From Streptomyces sp. SID10853 (GTDB taxonomy: Bacteria; Actinomycetota; Actinomycetes; Streptomycetales; Streptomycetaceae), in NCBI RefSeq assembly GCF_010548145.1, contig NZ_JAAGLN010000014.1, positions 1-56,279 on the forward strand: DNA of 56,279 bases, given 5' to 3'. How positions within the stretch are numbered: the first letter of the stretch is position 1; every line of letters begins with the position of its first letter. Made by a program: the position numbers and the translations under genes. This document shows positions 9,450 to 17,952 of this stretch, in pieces. The notes below the pieces were generated by a model. That model worked only from the letters and a program-made list of their open reading frames with translations. It did no database searches and had not been told where the DNA came from.

Positions 9450-11861
9450 TCAGCCGGTGACGACCTCGCAGGTGTGGGTGGCGCCCGCTGTGCCCGGGGT
9501 GACCCGCAGCCGCAGAGAGCGTCCGGCCGAGATCACCTGCACGGAGGGATCCGCGCCGGTCACCCGGCGTACCGGCTGCTTCCAGACGATCTCCACCGGC
9601 TTCCCGGTCCGCGGCGGCTCGCTGATGTGCAGGGTGGCGGTGCGCTGCTTGCGCCGCACCAGCACGCTCGCCGGGGCGGAGACGGTCAGCGGCCCCACCG
9701 TACCCGGCTGCCAGAAGTTCGCCGCGGTCAGTCCCAGCGAACGGACGGCGACGGCCTGCCGCGACGCCGTATTGGCCAGTACCTCCAGCCACCCGCGGTC
9801 GGCCGCACGGGCCGCGAGCGTACGGCGGGAGGCGCCGGGCATCAGCAGATACGCGTACGAGGCGTCCACCGGGTCCGTGCCGTGGTCGAGCCAGAGGGTC
9901 TGGAAGGTCCGGGTCTGCCGCTCGGTGGAGCTGGTGGTGTTGATGTCGTGCCAGGCCCCGGTGCGGGCCTCGCGCAGGGTGTGCAGGGCGCCGGTGCCGC
10001 CGGGGAAGACCCAGCCGCCGTGCCCGGCGAGGTGGGCCCAGCGCGGCCGGTGGCGGTCGTCCAGGGTGAACGCGCCCTTGGCGGCGGCCCCCAGGTTGCG
10101 GTTGTCGACCACCGTCTCGACCGGGACACCGTCGGTGGCGGTGATGCCCGCGCCCAGGCAGATCACCGTGTCCGCCACACAGAACCAGGACTTGTGGGCC
10201 TGGAGGGTGGAGAGGAGTCCCTTGACGTGCTGGCCGACGGCCGCGAACTCCCCGTCGCTCGCTCCGCCCACCCACTGGACGGCGGGCTTGGCCTCGCCCC
10301 ACTCGCCGCCCGCATTGTCGGCAAGTCGCTTGGTCGACACGGTGGTTCCCGGCATCCGGTACGGGTCGACGGTCGGCCAGAACCAGTCCGTGTACTGGTC
10401 GTTCGCCTGCTGCCCCGGCCACCAGTAGAGCATTCCGGCGCCGGTGTGCCAGCCGTGCAGATTCTCGCCGTTGCCGCACTCGTAGTAGGAGATCCGCTCG
10501 GACGACATCGAGATGTTCGCCGCCCAGCCGGGGCGGCGGTGCACCGCGCGGTCCATCGAGGCGAAGAGCCGGTGGGCGACCGGTTCGGGGGCCGCGACCA
10601 CCGGGGCGTCGGCGACCGCCCGGAGCCGGGCGAGGTCGGCGACGCCGAACTGCGGCGAGGTGAGCACAGGCGCCGTGGTGTCCCGCTCGATCCAGCCCTT
10701 GATCATCCCCTGCCAGCGCAGCCGCTCCGCGTCGGACGCACCGCCGGCTATCACCGCCATGGCGGCGATCAGCCCCTTGCCGTGGAAGTGGTCGCTGCGC
10801 ATCACGTGCTGGTCGTCGGCGGCGAGGTAACCGCGGCTGACCGCACGGCCGTTGACACTGTCCATGGCCAGGCCGTTGTAGATGATGGGCGCGTAGGCGT
10901 GCTCGACGCTGTCCAGGATGATCTGCCGGTTGGGGTCGGTGACGTCCCAGGTGGAGCCCGCGAGCAGGGTGAAGAGCCGGCCGAGACCGTCCAGCATGAC
11001 CTGGCCGTAGGTGCCCGAGTAGGCGATGGTCGTGTGCTGGATGAACGAGCCGTCGGGGTAGAGCCCGTCGCTCGCGGTGACGTACGGGAAGACGGGCGAG
11101 AGCGCGTCGCGGGCCAGCGCGATCTTCTCCGCGGAGCGGCCGTTCACTCCGCGCATGGCGACGGAGCGGCAGAGGTCGACCCGGTTGGCGCCGGTCGATG
11201 TGCCGGAGTAGTCGGCGAGCACCGAGTCGGGGATGAAGTGGTCGACAGCCGCGCAGGCGGCCTGGATCCGGGTGTCGGTGAGGTGGTCGTAGAGGGCCGC
11301 CACCAGGTCCATCAGCAGCCGGGGGCTGCCGATCTGCCACTCCCACCAGTTGCCGTAGACGGTCGTGGCGGGGTTGTAGATCTTCGCGGAGAGATGGTCG
11401 ATACCGGTGATCACATCGGCGAGCAGCCCGGCGTCGCCGGTGAGCCCGGTGCCGTCCTGGAGGTACGCCTCGGTCATCGTCCACAGCCGGGTGTAGCTCT
11501 GGGTGATACCGGCCGGCGGGTCGAACGGGCTGTCCGGCCAGAGGGACTTGTCGGCCGGGGCCATCGACGCCCGGAACTGCGCGGCGAGTTGGCCGGTCGC
11601 CTTGAGCTGGGTCGCGTACGGCTCAGCGGTCGCGTCGTAGCCGGTGCCGAGCGCCAGATCCAGCCAGCGGCCGCGCAGCGTCGCGAACTCGTCGTCGGAG
11701 CCCGCACCGGCGGCGGTGGCCGTAGCCGTGGTCGCTGCCGTCCCGGTGGCGGACGGCGCCGACGGGGCGGCGTTCGCGTACGGCACGGCCGTCAGGCTGA
11801 GCGCACCTGCGCCCGCGGTGGCGAGAAAGGCTCGACGGGACCAAGGGGGCAGTGAGGGCAC
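9450..11861 (-). CDS. Tat-exported polysaccharide lyase family 8 (hyaluronate/chondroitin/xanthan lyase)
   Basis: 803-aa secreted lyase. The start is set at GTG 11861, preceded by GGGAG, rather than the in-frame ATG at 11948, because it gives a clean Tat signal: SRRAFLATAGA followed by a hydrophobic stretch and cleavage near ANAAPS. PL8 hallmarks are NWWEWQIGSPRLL (catalytic Asn and aromatic patch), SFIQHTTIAYSGTYG (catalytic His and Tyr) and SVNGRAVSR (Arg). The family cleaves uronic-acid polysaccharides by beta-elimination; the exact substrate cannot be told from sequence. C-terminal beta-sandwich domains follow from about residue 370. It stands alone, and a large inverted repeat lies 91 bases upstream of its start. 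Confidence 0.9.
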   Translation of the reverse strand: MPSLPPWSRRAFLATAGAGALSLTAVPYANAAPSAPSATGTAATTATATAAGAGSDDEFATLRGRWLDLALGTGYDATAEPYATQLKATGQLAAQFRASMAPADKSLWPDSPFDPPAGITQSYTRLWTMTEAYLQDGTGLTGDAGLLADVITGIDHLSAKIYNPATTVYGNWWEWQIGSPRLLMDLVAALYDHLTDTRIQAACAAVDHFIPDSVLADYSGTSTGANRVDLCRSVAMRGVNGRSAEKIALARDALSPVFPYVTASDGLYPDGSFIQHTTIAYSGTYGQVMLDGLGRLFTLLAGSTWDVTDPNRQIILDSVEHAYAPIIYNGLAMDSVNGRAVSRGYLAADDQHVMRSDHFHGKGLIAAMAVIAGGASDAERLRWQGMIKGWIERDTTAPVLTSPQFGVADLARLRAVADAPVVAAPEPVAHRLFASMDRAVHRRPGWAANISMSSERISYYECGNGENLHGWHTGAGMLYWWPGQQANDQYTDWFWPTVDPYRMPGTTVSTKRLADNAGGEWGEAKPAVQWVGGASDGEFAAVGQHVKGLLSTLQAHKSWFCVADTVICLGAGITATDGVPVETVVDNRNLGAAAKGAFTLDDRHRPRWAHLAGHGGWVFPGGTGALHTLREARTGAWHDINTTSSTERQTRTFQTLWLDHGTDPVDASYAYLLMPGASRRTLAARAADRGWLEVLANTASRQAVAVRSLGLTAANFWQPGTVGPLTVSAPASVLVRRKQRTATLHISEPPRTGKPVEIVWKQPVRRVTGADPSVQVISAGRSLRLRVTPGTAGATHTCEVVTG

Positions 11862-11952
11862 AGGAGACTCCCGGAGACAGGGGGCGTGGATCTGCTGACC
11901 GCTGGTGTAGCAGGGCCTCAACAGGCTGGGCAATGGTCTGGACAACATGAGC

Positions 11953-12001
11953 AGAAAGCGCTTGCTCCCGGATCATCCCGAACCGGGAGCAAGCGCTTTC
12001 T
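11953..12001. repeat. perfect 19-bp inverted repeat with two AAGCGCTT cores
   Basis: Left arm 11953-11971 and right arm 11983-12001 are perfectly complementary with an 11-base loop. It lies 43 bases after the M15-like gene and 91 bases before the PL8 start (reverse strand), so it could terminate the first or control the second. Each arm holds the palindrome AAGCGCTT in the contexts GAAAGCGCTTGC and GCAAGCGCTTTC, which look like LacI-family operators. No T run follows the stem. Confidence 0.75.
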
Positions 12002-12043
12002 CAGGCTGTCGGCGGCACCCTTCGCCGCCTTCGCGGGCCGGAC

Positions 12044-12562
12044 TCAGCAGCCGCCGCAGTTGTAGAAGGTGATGTCCCAGTGGCTGCCCTCGTCCGCGTA
12101 GACGTTGCCCGCGCCGGACTTCCACTGCGGGTAGCCGTCACCGCGCAGACCGATGTAGGTGAACGTGTTCTTGACGTAGTTCGTCAGACAGGTCGTCTTG
12201 CCGATGTCGAGCTTGTAGCCGTTCCAGTGCGAGTACGTACCCGAGGCGTGGCCCGTCTCGGTGCCTCCGGTGATGTTCACGGCGCAGCCGAGCGCGCCCC
12301 TGAGGGTCTGGGCGCCCTGCGCGGTGGCCAGGTTGAGCTGGTCGAAGGAGGTGCAGGTCGCGACGTTCCGGTCGGAACAGCCGCCGGACGACGACCAGGT
12401 GATACCGGACGAGCTGAACATGGAGGTGGCCGTCGCGTGGCTGATCTTCGTCGCGGCGGAGGCGTCGGTGGCGCCGCCGATGACGCCGACGCCCGGCGCG
12501 AAGAGCACGCCGAGGACGAGCGCGAGCGAGGCGAGCACCGGACGGACCGATGGAGTTCTCAT
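12044..12562 (-). CDS. small secreted M15-like zinc peptidase (predicted)
   Basis: 172-aa exported protein. Sec signal peptide at residues 1 to about 38 (hydrophobic core LASLALVLGVLFAPGVGVIGG, cleavage near ASAAT). The mature part has SHWNGYKLDI, matching the H-x2-G-x3-D zinc motif of M15 peptidases (VanX/VanY/endolysin type), and a later DEGSHWDI giving the E-x2-H-W pair of the same family. About six cysteines suggest disulfides. This points to a cell-wall D,D- or L,D-peptidase acting outside the cell, but the match is by motif only. ATG 12562 has GGAGGGA 12 bases upstream. Confidence 0.65.
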   Translation of the reverse strand: MRTPSVRPVLASLALVLGVLFAPGVGVIGGATDASAATKISHATATSMFSSSGITWSSSGGCSDRNVATCTSFDQLNLATAQGAQTLRGALGCAVNITGGTETGHASGTYSHWNGYKLDIGKTTCLTNYVKNTFTYIGLRGDGYPQWKSGAGNVYADEGSHWDITFYNCGGC

Positions 12563-12803
12563 GTGGGGGATTCCCTCCTGCTGGTGACCGTGATGAGCGT
12601 GATGACCGAGCCGGGCGTGCCGGCTGTGCCGGATGTGCCGACTGCGGTGTCTGTGGGCCGGCTGTGCAGGTGGAGCGGGACAGATAGTGCCGCAGTTCTA
12701 CGCGCGTCCGCCAGAGGGCCGACGGCACACACCGCACACGACCGGGCGGAGGGACCGACAAGAATGTTGAATTTTGAACCAGGTGCCTCTACAGTGAATC
12801 TCG

Positions 12804-12825
12804 TTGAAGGTTAAACAACCTTGAA
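12804..12825. promoter_or_regulatory. imperfect inverted repeat upstream of the yceI-like gene
   Basis: TTGAAGGTT (12804-12812) and AACCTTGAA (12817-12825) form an 8-of-9 inverted repeat with a 4-base spacer, 50 bases before the YceI start. A related TTGAATTTTGAAC stretch lies at 12767-12779. It is a candidate MarR-type operator; no cognate regulator is adjacent. The rest of the 313-base gap 12563-12875 shows no gene. Confidence 0.5.
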
Positions 12826-12875
12826 TGCGCGCTGTGCCGCGATCCCGCACACCAGCACCCACCCGAGGAGGAGCC

Positions 12876-13484
12876 ATGGCTCTGTTCACCCGCAAGTCCC
12901 CCGCTGCCCCGGTCACCACCGCCGCTCTCCCGGTGGACCCCGCCCTGGCCGCCCTGTCGGGCGACTACAGCATCGACCCGGCACACAGCGCCATCAGCTT
13001 CACCGTGCGCCACGCCATGGTGACCAACGTGCGCGGCTCCTTCGCCGAGCACGAGGGCACCCTGCACCTGGACGGCTCCGACCCGGCGAAGTCCACCGCG
13101 GCCATCGACATCCGGATCGAGAGCGTCGACACCGGCATCGCGGACCGCGACGGGCACCTGCGCGGCGGCGACTTCTTCGACGCCGAGCGGTTCCCGCACA
13201 TGACGTTCCGCTCCACGCACGCCGAGCAGCTGGGCGGCGATACGTACCGCATCGTCGGCGACCTGACCATCAAGGACGTCACGAAGCCGCTCTCCATCGA
13301 CCTGGAGTTCAACGGCTCGGCCACCGACGTCTACGGCAACCAGCGCGTCGGCTTCGAGGGCAGCGCCGAGATCCTGCGCTCCGACTGGGGCCTGACCTGG
13401 AACGCCGCGCTGGAGACCGGCGGCGTCATGGTCAGCGACAAGGTCAAGCTCGCCTTCGACATCTCGGCGATCAAGACCGCCTGA
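12876..13484 (+). CDS. YceI family lipid-binding-like protein
   Basis: 202-aa YceI-domain protein. The start ATG 12876 has a textbook GAGGAGGAG site; the in-frame ATG at 12825 is rejected. The lipocalin-like fold is shown by DYSIDPAHSAISFTVRHAMVTNVRG, DIRIESVDTGIADRDGHLR, FFDAERFPHMTF and VGFEGSAEILRSDWGL. YceI proteins bind long isoprenoid chains; many are periplasmic, but this one lacks a signal peptide (N terminus ALFTRKSPAAPV) and is probably cytoplasmic. The role is unknown. It is monocistronic, with an inverted repeat upstream and a 17-bp hairpin downstream. Confidence 0.9.
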   Translation: MALFTRKSPAAPVTTAALPVDPALAALSGDYSIDPAHSAISFTVRHAMVTNVRGSFAEHEGTLHLDGSDPAKSTAAIDIRIESVDTGIADRDGHLRGGDFFDAERFPHMTFRSTHAEQLGGDTYRIVGDLTIKDVTKPLSIDLEFNGSATDVYGNQRVGFEGSAEILRSDWGLTWNAALETGGVMVSDKVKLAFDISAIKTA

Positions 13485-13507
13485 TCACAGGGCCGTTGAC
13501 GCCCCCC

Positions 13508-13558
13508 GCCCGCGCCGGTGCGCCGCGACCCGCTCCCGGGTGGCGCACCGGCGCGGGC
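13508..13558. terminator. 17-bp hairpin between convergent yceI-like and XRE genes
   Basis: The arms 13508-13524 and 13542-13558 are perfectly complementary (GCCCGCGCCGGTGCGCC and its complement) around a 17-base loop. It lies 23 bases after the YceI stop and 56 bases beyond the end of the reverse-strand regulator, consistent with a shared terminator. Confidence 0.75.
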
Positions 13559-13614
13559 GCGTTGGCGATGTGCACACCTACGGGTCGCCAGGGCGCCGGA
13601 AGCTGGGGGACTCG

Positions 13615-14466
13615 TCATAGCTGGTAGTCGATGACCTCGGTGCCCAGCACGTTCAGCAGGGCCAGCGCCTCGGCGTCGGGTGAGCCCAGCGGTGCGCTGT
13701 AGAGCACCAGACGCTGGTCACTGTCGGTGAGAGCGAGGTTGTCGCAGGTCACGGTGATCTCGCCGACGACGGGGTGGTGGAAGGTCTTGGTGAGCGTCGG
13801 GGCGGCCTTCACGTCGTGCCGCTCCCACAGCCGGGCGAAGTCCGGGCTGCCCTCACGGAGTTCATCGACCAGGCCGGTCACATCGGGGTCGGCCGGGTAA
13901 CGGGCCGCGGTGGCGCGCAGCTCCCTCACGACGTTGTGGCGGAACTCTGAGGCGTCGGACACCCCGTACATGGTGTGGCCGGTCCCTCGCTTCCCGAGGA
14001 ACGCGAGGCGGGCCAGGTTGCGTTCCTCGCGGGGGACGGCCGCGAAATCCTCCATGAGAGCCGCGGCGAGGCCGTTCCAGGCGAGCACCTCGAACGTGGC
14101 GGACACGACCAGACCCGCCGTCTGCGGCAGTCGCTCCAGGAGTGCGAGGATGCTCGGCCGGACTTCCCGCTGGTGCCGCCGGTCAGGGGTCCGCGCGGTG
14201 CCCGCGAGGACGTGGAGGTGGTCGGTCTCGCGGTCCGTGAGCCGCAGCGCACTCGCGATTCCGGCGAGGACCTCGCCCGACGGCCGGGGCGCGCGGCCCT
14301 GTTCCAGACGGATGTAGTACTCCGTGGAGATGTGCGCGAGGACCGCGGCTTCCTCACGGCGGAGCCCGGGGGTTCGCCGGCGCGGTCCGGAGGGGAGACC
14401 GACGTCCTGCGGTGCGAGCCGCTCGCGACGGCTGCGGAGGAACGCGCCCAGTTCCTGCTTGTCCAT
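13615..14466 (-). CDS. XRE-family regulator with MmyB-like ligand-binding domain
   Basis: 283-aa transcription factor. The helix-turn-helix at about residues 10-75 reads FLRSRRERLAP, RTPGLRREEAAVLAHIS and YYIRLEQGRAPRPS, the standard opening of this large actinomycete family. From about residue 100 the MmyB-like/PAS-type domain follows (AWNGLAAALMEDF, NLARLAFL, HHPVVGEITV). ATG 14466 is used because it matches the MDKQELGAFLRSRR start of relatives; ATG 14481 is 5 codons upstream. It is divergent from an SDR gene with 86 bases between, the usual arrangement in which the regulator controls the neighbouring oxidoreductase. Confidence 0.9.
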   Translation of the reverse strand: MDKQELGAFLRSRRERLAPQDVGLPSGPRRRTPGLRREEAAVLAHISTEYYIRLEQGRAPRPSGEVLAGIASALRLTDRETDHLHVLAGTARTPDRRHQREVRPSILALLERLPQTAGLVVSATFEVLAWNGLAAALMEDFAAVPREERNLARLAFLGKRGTGHTMYGVSDASEFRHNVVRELRATAARYPADPDVTGLVDELREGSPDFARLWERHDVKAAPTLTKTFHHPVVGEITVTCDNLALTDSDQRLVLYSAPLGSPDAEALALLNVLGTEVIDYQL

Positions 14467-14552
14467 GCCTCCAGTGTGCACGGGGTACGGCGGCCCATCC
14501 TGGTACAGCTTGTGCCTGTATCCGGTCCGGCCGTCGGTCCAAGACTGTTGTC

Positions 14553-15335
14553 ATGACGTACACCAAGGACTTCGACCCGATCGGCCTGCTCACCGGCAAG
14601 GTCGTCTTCATCACCGGCGCCAGCCGCGGCATCGGCGCCGCTGCGGCCAGGCTCTTCGCCCGCGAAGGGGCGGCCGTGGTCCTCGCGGCCCGTGGGACGA
14701 GCGCCCTCGACGAGATCGTCACCGGTATTCGTGCTGACGGCGGCGTCGCCCACGCCGTCCCCATGGACCTCGCCGACCGCGTGAGCATCCGCACGGCCGT
14801 CGACCGTGCCGAGGAGCTGCACGGAAAGCTGGACGGCGCCTTCAACAACGGTGCGACGGTCCAGCGTCCCGGCCCGCTCGACACGACCAGCGACGAAGAC
14901 GTCGACGAGCAGTTCGCCGTGAACTTCCGCGCGCACTGGACGGCCATGAACGCGCAGGCGGCCCTCATGCGGCGTGGCGGCGGTGGCGCCATCGTCAACA
15001 CATCGAGCATCGGTAGCCGCCGCGCGAATCCGGCCCTGCCGGCGTACGGCGCGATGAAGCGGGCGCTCAACAGTCTCACCGAGACCGCCGCGGTGAGCTG
15101 GGCTCGCGACGGTATCCGCGTCAACGGCATTACCCCGGGCGGCACCGACACCGAGATGATCGACGCGTGGGAGGCGTCGACTCCCGGCATCAAGGCGCAG
15201 GTGACCGCGTCGGTCCCGCTGGGGCGGATGGCGCAGCCGCGCGAGGTCGCGGAGGCCGCCGCGTGGCTGCTCAGCGACCGTGCCTCGATGGTGACCGGCG
15301 CGGTGCTTCCGGTGGACGGCGGGGCCGGCGCCTGA
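14553..15335 (+). CDS. short-chain dehydrogenase/reductase (SDR)
   Basis: 260-aa classical SDR. The Rossmann motif TGASRGIG lies at about residues 18-25, FNNGA stands in place of the usual NNAG, the Ser of NTSSIGS and the YGAMK (Tyr-x3-Lys) complete the catalytic triad, and the C terminus has TPGGTDTEM and VLPVDGGAGA. It uses NAD(P)H; the substrate is unknown. ATG 14553 gives the normal length. It is divergent from the MmyB-type regulator, its likely controller. The 161-base gap that follows (15336-15496) has no intact gene. Confidence 0.92.
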   Translation: MTYTKDFDPIGLLTGKVVFITGASRGIGAAAARLFAREGAAVVLAARGTSALDEIVTGIRADGGVAHAVPMDLADRVSIRTAVDRAEELHGKLDGAFNNGATVQRPGPLDTTSDEDVDEQFAVNFRAHWTAMNAQAALMRRGGGGAIVNTSSIGSRRANPALPAYGAMKRALNSLTETAAVSWARDGIRVNGITPGGTDTEMIDAWEASTPGIKAQVTASVPLGRMAQPREVAEAAAWLLSDRASMVTGAVLPVDGGAGA

Positions 15336-15496
15336 GGGCAGGGACCCCCGGGGCATGGCGCCGCAGCAGCCCGTTCGCGGCTGACGCGGCGGCGCCGTGG
15401 GCCGCGAAGACCTCGCCCAGCGCGCGGGCGGTGAGCTGGTCGCGGTCGGCCCGTTCTGACCCACAACCTCAGAGAACGCTCCCGCCTTCAGGGGCC

Positions 15497-16219
15497 TCAG
15501 CCGCCCTGCCGGGAGCCCGGCTCCGTGATGCGGGTGAGCCAGCGGAGCAGCAGGGCGGTCTCCGCGGCTTCGAGGGCCTCCGTACCGGTCAGCTCCAGCT
15601 GGGCCCGCATCCGCAGCGCGGCCGAGTACAGGGGGTCGCCCTCGTCCTGCCCGGCCGGCCGGGTGAGCACCCCGGAGAACACGGCATCGCGCATGAGATG
15701 CGAGACCGTCACGTCGTTGAACAGCTCCGGGACCGCGATGTGGTGGAGCGCGATGCCGACGTTCGCCGAGAGGATCAGCTCGGCGGCGGTCCTCGGTTCG
15801 ACCTTGAGGGCCCCTATGGCCGCGCACCGGACGAGCGCGGCGACGAGCAGGTCGAACACCCGCTGCCTCGCGGTGGAGTGCGACCAGGGCCGGGGCGTGA
15901 ACATCAGCTGGTAGAGCGCCGGGTTCTCCCGCGCGAAGGCCATGTGGCCGTCCCAGCCCGCCAGCAGGTCGGCCACCGGGGCGCCGGTCTGCTCCTGGGC
16001 GGCCTTGAGCGCGGCGTACCGCTCGTAGCCGTGGTCGGCCACCGCGTCGAGCAGTCCGCGCTTGTCGCCGAACAGCCGGTAGAGCACCGGCTGGGTGACG
16101 CCGACCGCCTCGCAGACCGCCCGGGTGGCCACGTCATGGTCCGAAGAGCCGGCCAGTTGCCGCAGGGCGGCCTCGGTCATCGCCGCGCGGATCGTCGCGT
16201 CCGTATCCATGAAATCCAC
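15497..16219 (-). CDS. TetR-family regulator
   Basis: About 240-aa TetR regulator. The N-terminal HTH is seen in TRAVCEAVGVTQPVLYRLFGDKRGLLDAVADHGYE. The C-terminal ligand domain (ENPALYQLMFTPRP, WLTRI) is typical of the WHG-like group. The start is GTG 16219 or ATG 16210; neither has a clear ribosome site. It is divergent from the SDR at 16322 with a 10-bp inverted repeat in between, so it probably represses that gene and itself. Confidence 0.88.
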   Translation of the reverse strand: MDFMDTDATIRAAMTEAALRQLAGSSDHDVATRAVCEAVGVTQPVLYRLFGDKRGLLDAVADHGYERYAALKAAQEQTGAPVADLLAGWDGHMAFARENPALYQLMFTPRPWSHSTARQRVFDLLVAALVRCAAIGALKVEPRTAAELILSANVGIALHHIAVPELFNDVTVSHLMRDAVFSGVLTRPAGQDEGDPLYSAALRMRAQLELTGTEALEAAETALLLRWLTRITEPGSRQGG

Positions 16220-16268
16220 GATACGCGATAGGGCTAGCGTCGATAAAGGGTCCGTGTTAGCTTCGGCT

Positions 16269-16301
16269 TATCGCCGATTTCGACAGTCGATATCGGCGAT
16301 A
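16269..16301. promoter_or_regulatory. TetR operator candidate
   Basis: TATCGCCGAT (16269-16278) and ATCGGCGATA (16292-16301) form a perfect 10-bp inverted repeat with a 13-base spacer in the TetR-SDR divergent region, ending just before the SDR ribosome site. Further CGATA elements lie at 16219, 16226 and 16241. Confidence 0.7.
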
Positions 16302-16321
16302 CGAAAGGAGGGGTCATGGTC

Positions 16322-17056
16322 ATGCAAGAGCAGCGTGTCGCCGTGGTCACTGGTGGTTCCCGCGGTATCGGCCGGGCGACGGCGATCCTCCTCGGCGCCC
16401 GCGGCCATGCCGTCGCCGTGGGATTCTCCGGGTCGGCCGACGCCGCCCGCGAGGTGGTCGAGACCATCACAGCCGCCGGAGGCCGGGCCATGCCGGTGCA
16501 GGCCGACGTGGCCGACGAGAACGCGGTCGCGGCCGCGTTCGACACCGCGGAGAAGGAGTTCGGCGGCGTCGACGTCGTAGTGAACTCCGCGGGCCGGATG
16601 GGCCTTTCGCCCATCGCGGACCTCGATCTCAGCGTCCTGGACGACCTGTACCGCACCAACATCCGCGGCACCTTCGTCGTGGCCAGGGAGGCCGCGCGCC
16701 GCGTGCGTGACGGGGGCGCCATCGTCAACCTGTCCACATCGGTGCTGGGTCTGCAATTCCCCCAGTACGGCGCCTACGCCGCCAGCAAGGGCGCGGTCGA
16801 GGCGATGACGCTCATCCTCGCCCGTGAACTGAGGGGCCGCGACATCACGGTCAACGCGGTCGCCCCCGGCCCCACGGCCACCGAATTGTTCTTCGAGGGC
16901 AAGGACGAGGCCACGATCGAGCGCCTCGCCAAGCAGCCCCCGCTGGAGCGGCTCGGCACCCCCGAGGACATCGCCGAGGTCGTCACCTTCCTGGCCGGCC
17001 CCGCAGGGCACTGGGTCAACGGGCAGGTCCTGCGCGCCAACGGCGGGATCGCCTGA
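16322..17056 (+). CDS. short-chain dehydrogenase/reductase (SDR)
   Basis: 244-aa classical SDR, NADP(H)-type by sequence (TGGSRGIGRA, NSAGRMG, NLSTSVLGL, YAASKGAVEAMT, PGPTATELFFEGK, NGGIA). The ATG at 16322 is preferred over ATG 16316 because the AAGGAGGGG site ends only 3 bases before 16316 but 9 before 16322. Overall it looks like the 3-ketoacyl-ACP-reductase-like group used in many detoxification or secondary pathways; the substrate is unknown. It is followed by a tautomerase gene 86 bases downstream, probably in the same operon, and is controlled by the divergent TetR. Confidence 0.92.
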   Translation: MQEQRVAVVTGGSRGIGRATAILLGARGHAVAVGFSGSADAAREVVETITAAGGRAMPVQADVADENAVAAAFDTAEKEFGGVDVVVNSAGRMGLSPIADLDLSVLDDLYRTNIRGTFVVAREAARRVRDGGAIVNLSTSVLGLQFPQYGAYAASKGAVEAMTLILARELRGRDITVNAVAPGPTATELFFEGKDEATIERLAKQPPLERLGTPEDIAEVVTFLAGPAGHWVNGQVLRANGGIA

Positions 17057-17142
17057 CCCGTCGGCGGCCGCCCTCCGGGCCCGTCGTCGCCCTCACGCCT
17101 CCCCCGGCTTGTTCAACACCCCACCAGAGAGCAGGAATCACC

Positions 17143-17349
17143 ATGCCTTTCGCCAACCTCAAGGTGCCCGCGGACACCCTGACGCAGGAGTCGAAGAAGA
17201 AGCTCATCGACGCCGTCACCGACGCCTACGCCGATGTCTACGGTGAGCGCGCCCGGGCCACCACCCTGGTGGTCATCGACGAAGTCCCCGACGGAGGCTG
17301 GGGTGTGGGCGGCACGGTCCTCACCGCCGAGATGCTCGGCAGGAGCTGA
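17143..17349 (+). CDS. 4-oxalocrotonate tautomerase-family protein
   Basis: 68-aa tautomerase-superfamily protein. The initiator Met is followed by Pro (MPFANLKVP), the catalytic N-terminal proline of the family, and the length is that of a 4-OT monomer. VVIDEVPDGGWGVGG corresponds to the C-terminal hairpin of the family. ATG 17143 is preceded by GAGAGCAGGAATCACC. It lies downstream of the SDR and is probably co-transcribed, which hints at a joint role with it on an unsaturated or carbonyl compound. Confidence 0.88.
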   Translation: MPFANLKVPADTLTQESKKKLIDAVTDAYADVYGERARATTLVVIDEVPDGGWGVGGTVLTAEMLGRS

Positions 17350-17460
17350 CCACCCGCCGGCGGGGCGGGCGTCACAGCGTCCGCCCCGCCGCCCGAGGGG
17401 CCATCGAGGCACCGCCGGACGAGTCTCGCCAAGACAGGGCGATCATGCGATCATTGCCGC

Positions 17461-17883
17461 ATGACAACTGTTAGCGTGCCTCCGGGCCAGGGTGGCCGGC
17501 CGAGGGATGTGTCCTGCTTCGAGGAGGGCGCCGTCACGGTGGTCGTACCGGTCGGAGACGTCGACATCGACGCGGCCCCACCGATCCGGGAGGCCCTCGC
17601 AGCCGCCTTCGACGCCCGGAGGCCGGTCGTTCTCGACCTCTCCCAGGTTACGTTCGCCGACTCCAGCGCGCTGAATCTGCTGCTCTGGGCCAACAGCAGC
17701 GGGGCGTTCTGCCTCGCGGGCCCGGTACAGCAGCAGGTGCAGCGCCTGTTCGACGTCACCGGCGTGAACGGGATCTTCAGCACAGCCGCCACCCGCGCCG
17801 AGGCCCTCCTGCTCGCGGCGCGGGCCGCCGCACCGGCGGACGAGAAGCGAGATGCCTCAGCGATCGATTCCGAGGGGCGCTGA
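17461..17883 (+). CDS. STAS-domain anti-sigma-factor antagonist
   Basis: 140-aa STAS protein. The core has VVPVGDVDIDAAPPIREAL, then VVLDLSQVTFADSSALNLLLWAN, where the Ser of DSSALN is the phosphorylatable residue of SpoIIAA/RsbV-type antagonists. It would bind a switch kinase and free a sigma factor. The C-terminal 25 residues are a charged/Ala-rich extension. ATG 17461 lacks an obvious ribosome site and may be leaderless. No partner kinase lies next to it; the SpoIIE-type protein at 25425 is 7.5 kb away. Confidence 0.88.
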   Translation: MTTVSVPPGQGGRPRDVSCFEEGAVTVVVPVGDVDIDAAPPIREALAAAFDARRPVVLDLSQVTFADSSALNLLLWANSSGAFCLAGPVQQQVQRLFDVTGVNGIFSTAATRAEALLLAARAAAPADEKRDASAIDSEGR

Positions 17884-17952
17884 ACGGGGCCCACGCGGCA
17901 AAGCAACTTGTCGAAAACGCGCTCGGGAACGCGCCCGGGAACGCGCCCGGGA

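Noticed and set aside
15336..15496. Possible gene remnant (reverse-strand reading SERADRDQLTARALGEVFAAHG) between the SDR and TetR genes
   Set aside because: Codon bias looks gene-like but it is under 40 codons without a start or family match; not enough to call a pseudogene.
17915..17952. Three GGAACGCGCCCG-like direct repeats after the STAS gene
   Set aside because: Too short and simple in a GC-rich gap; no clear role, though they could affect termination.
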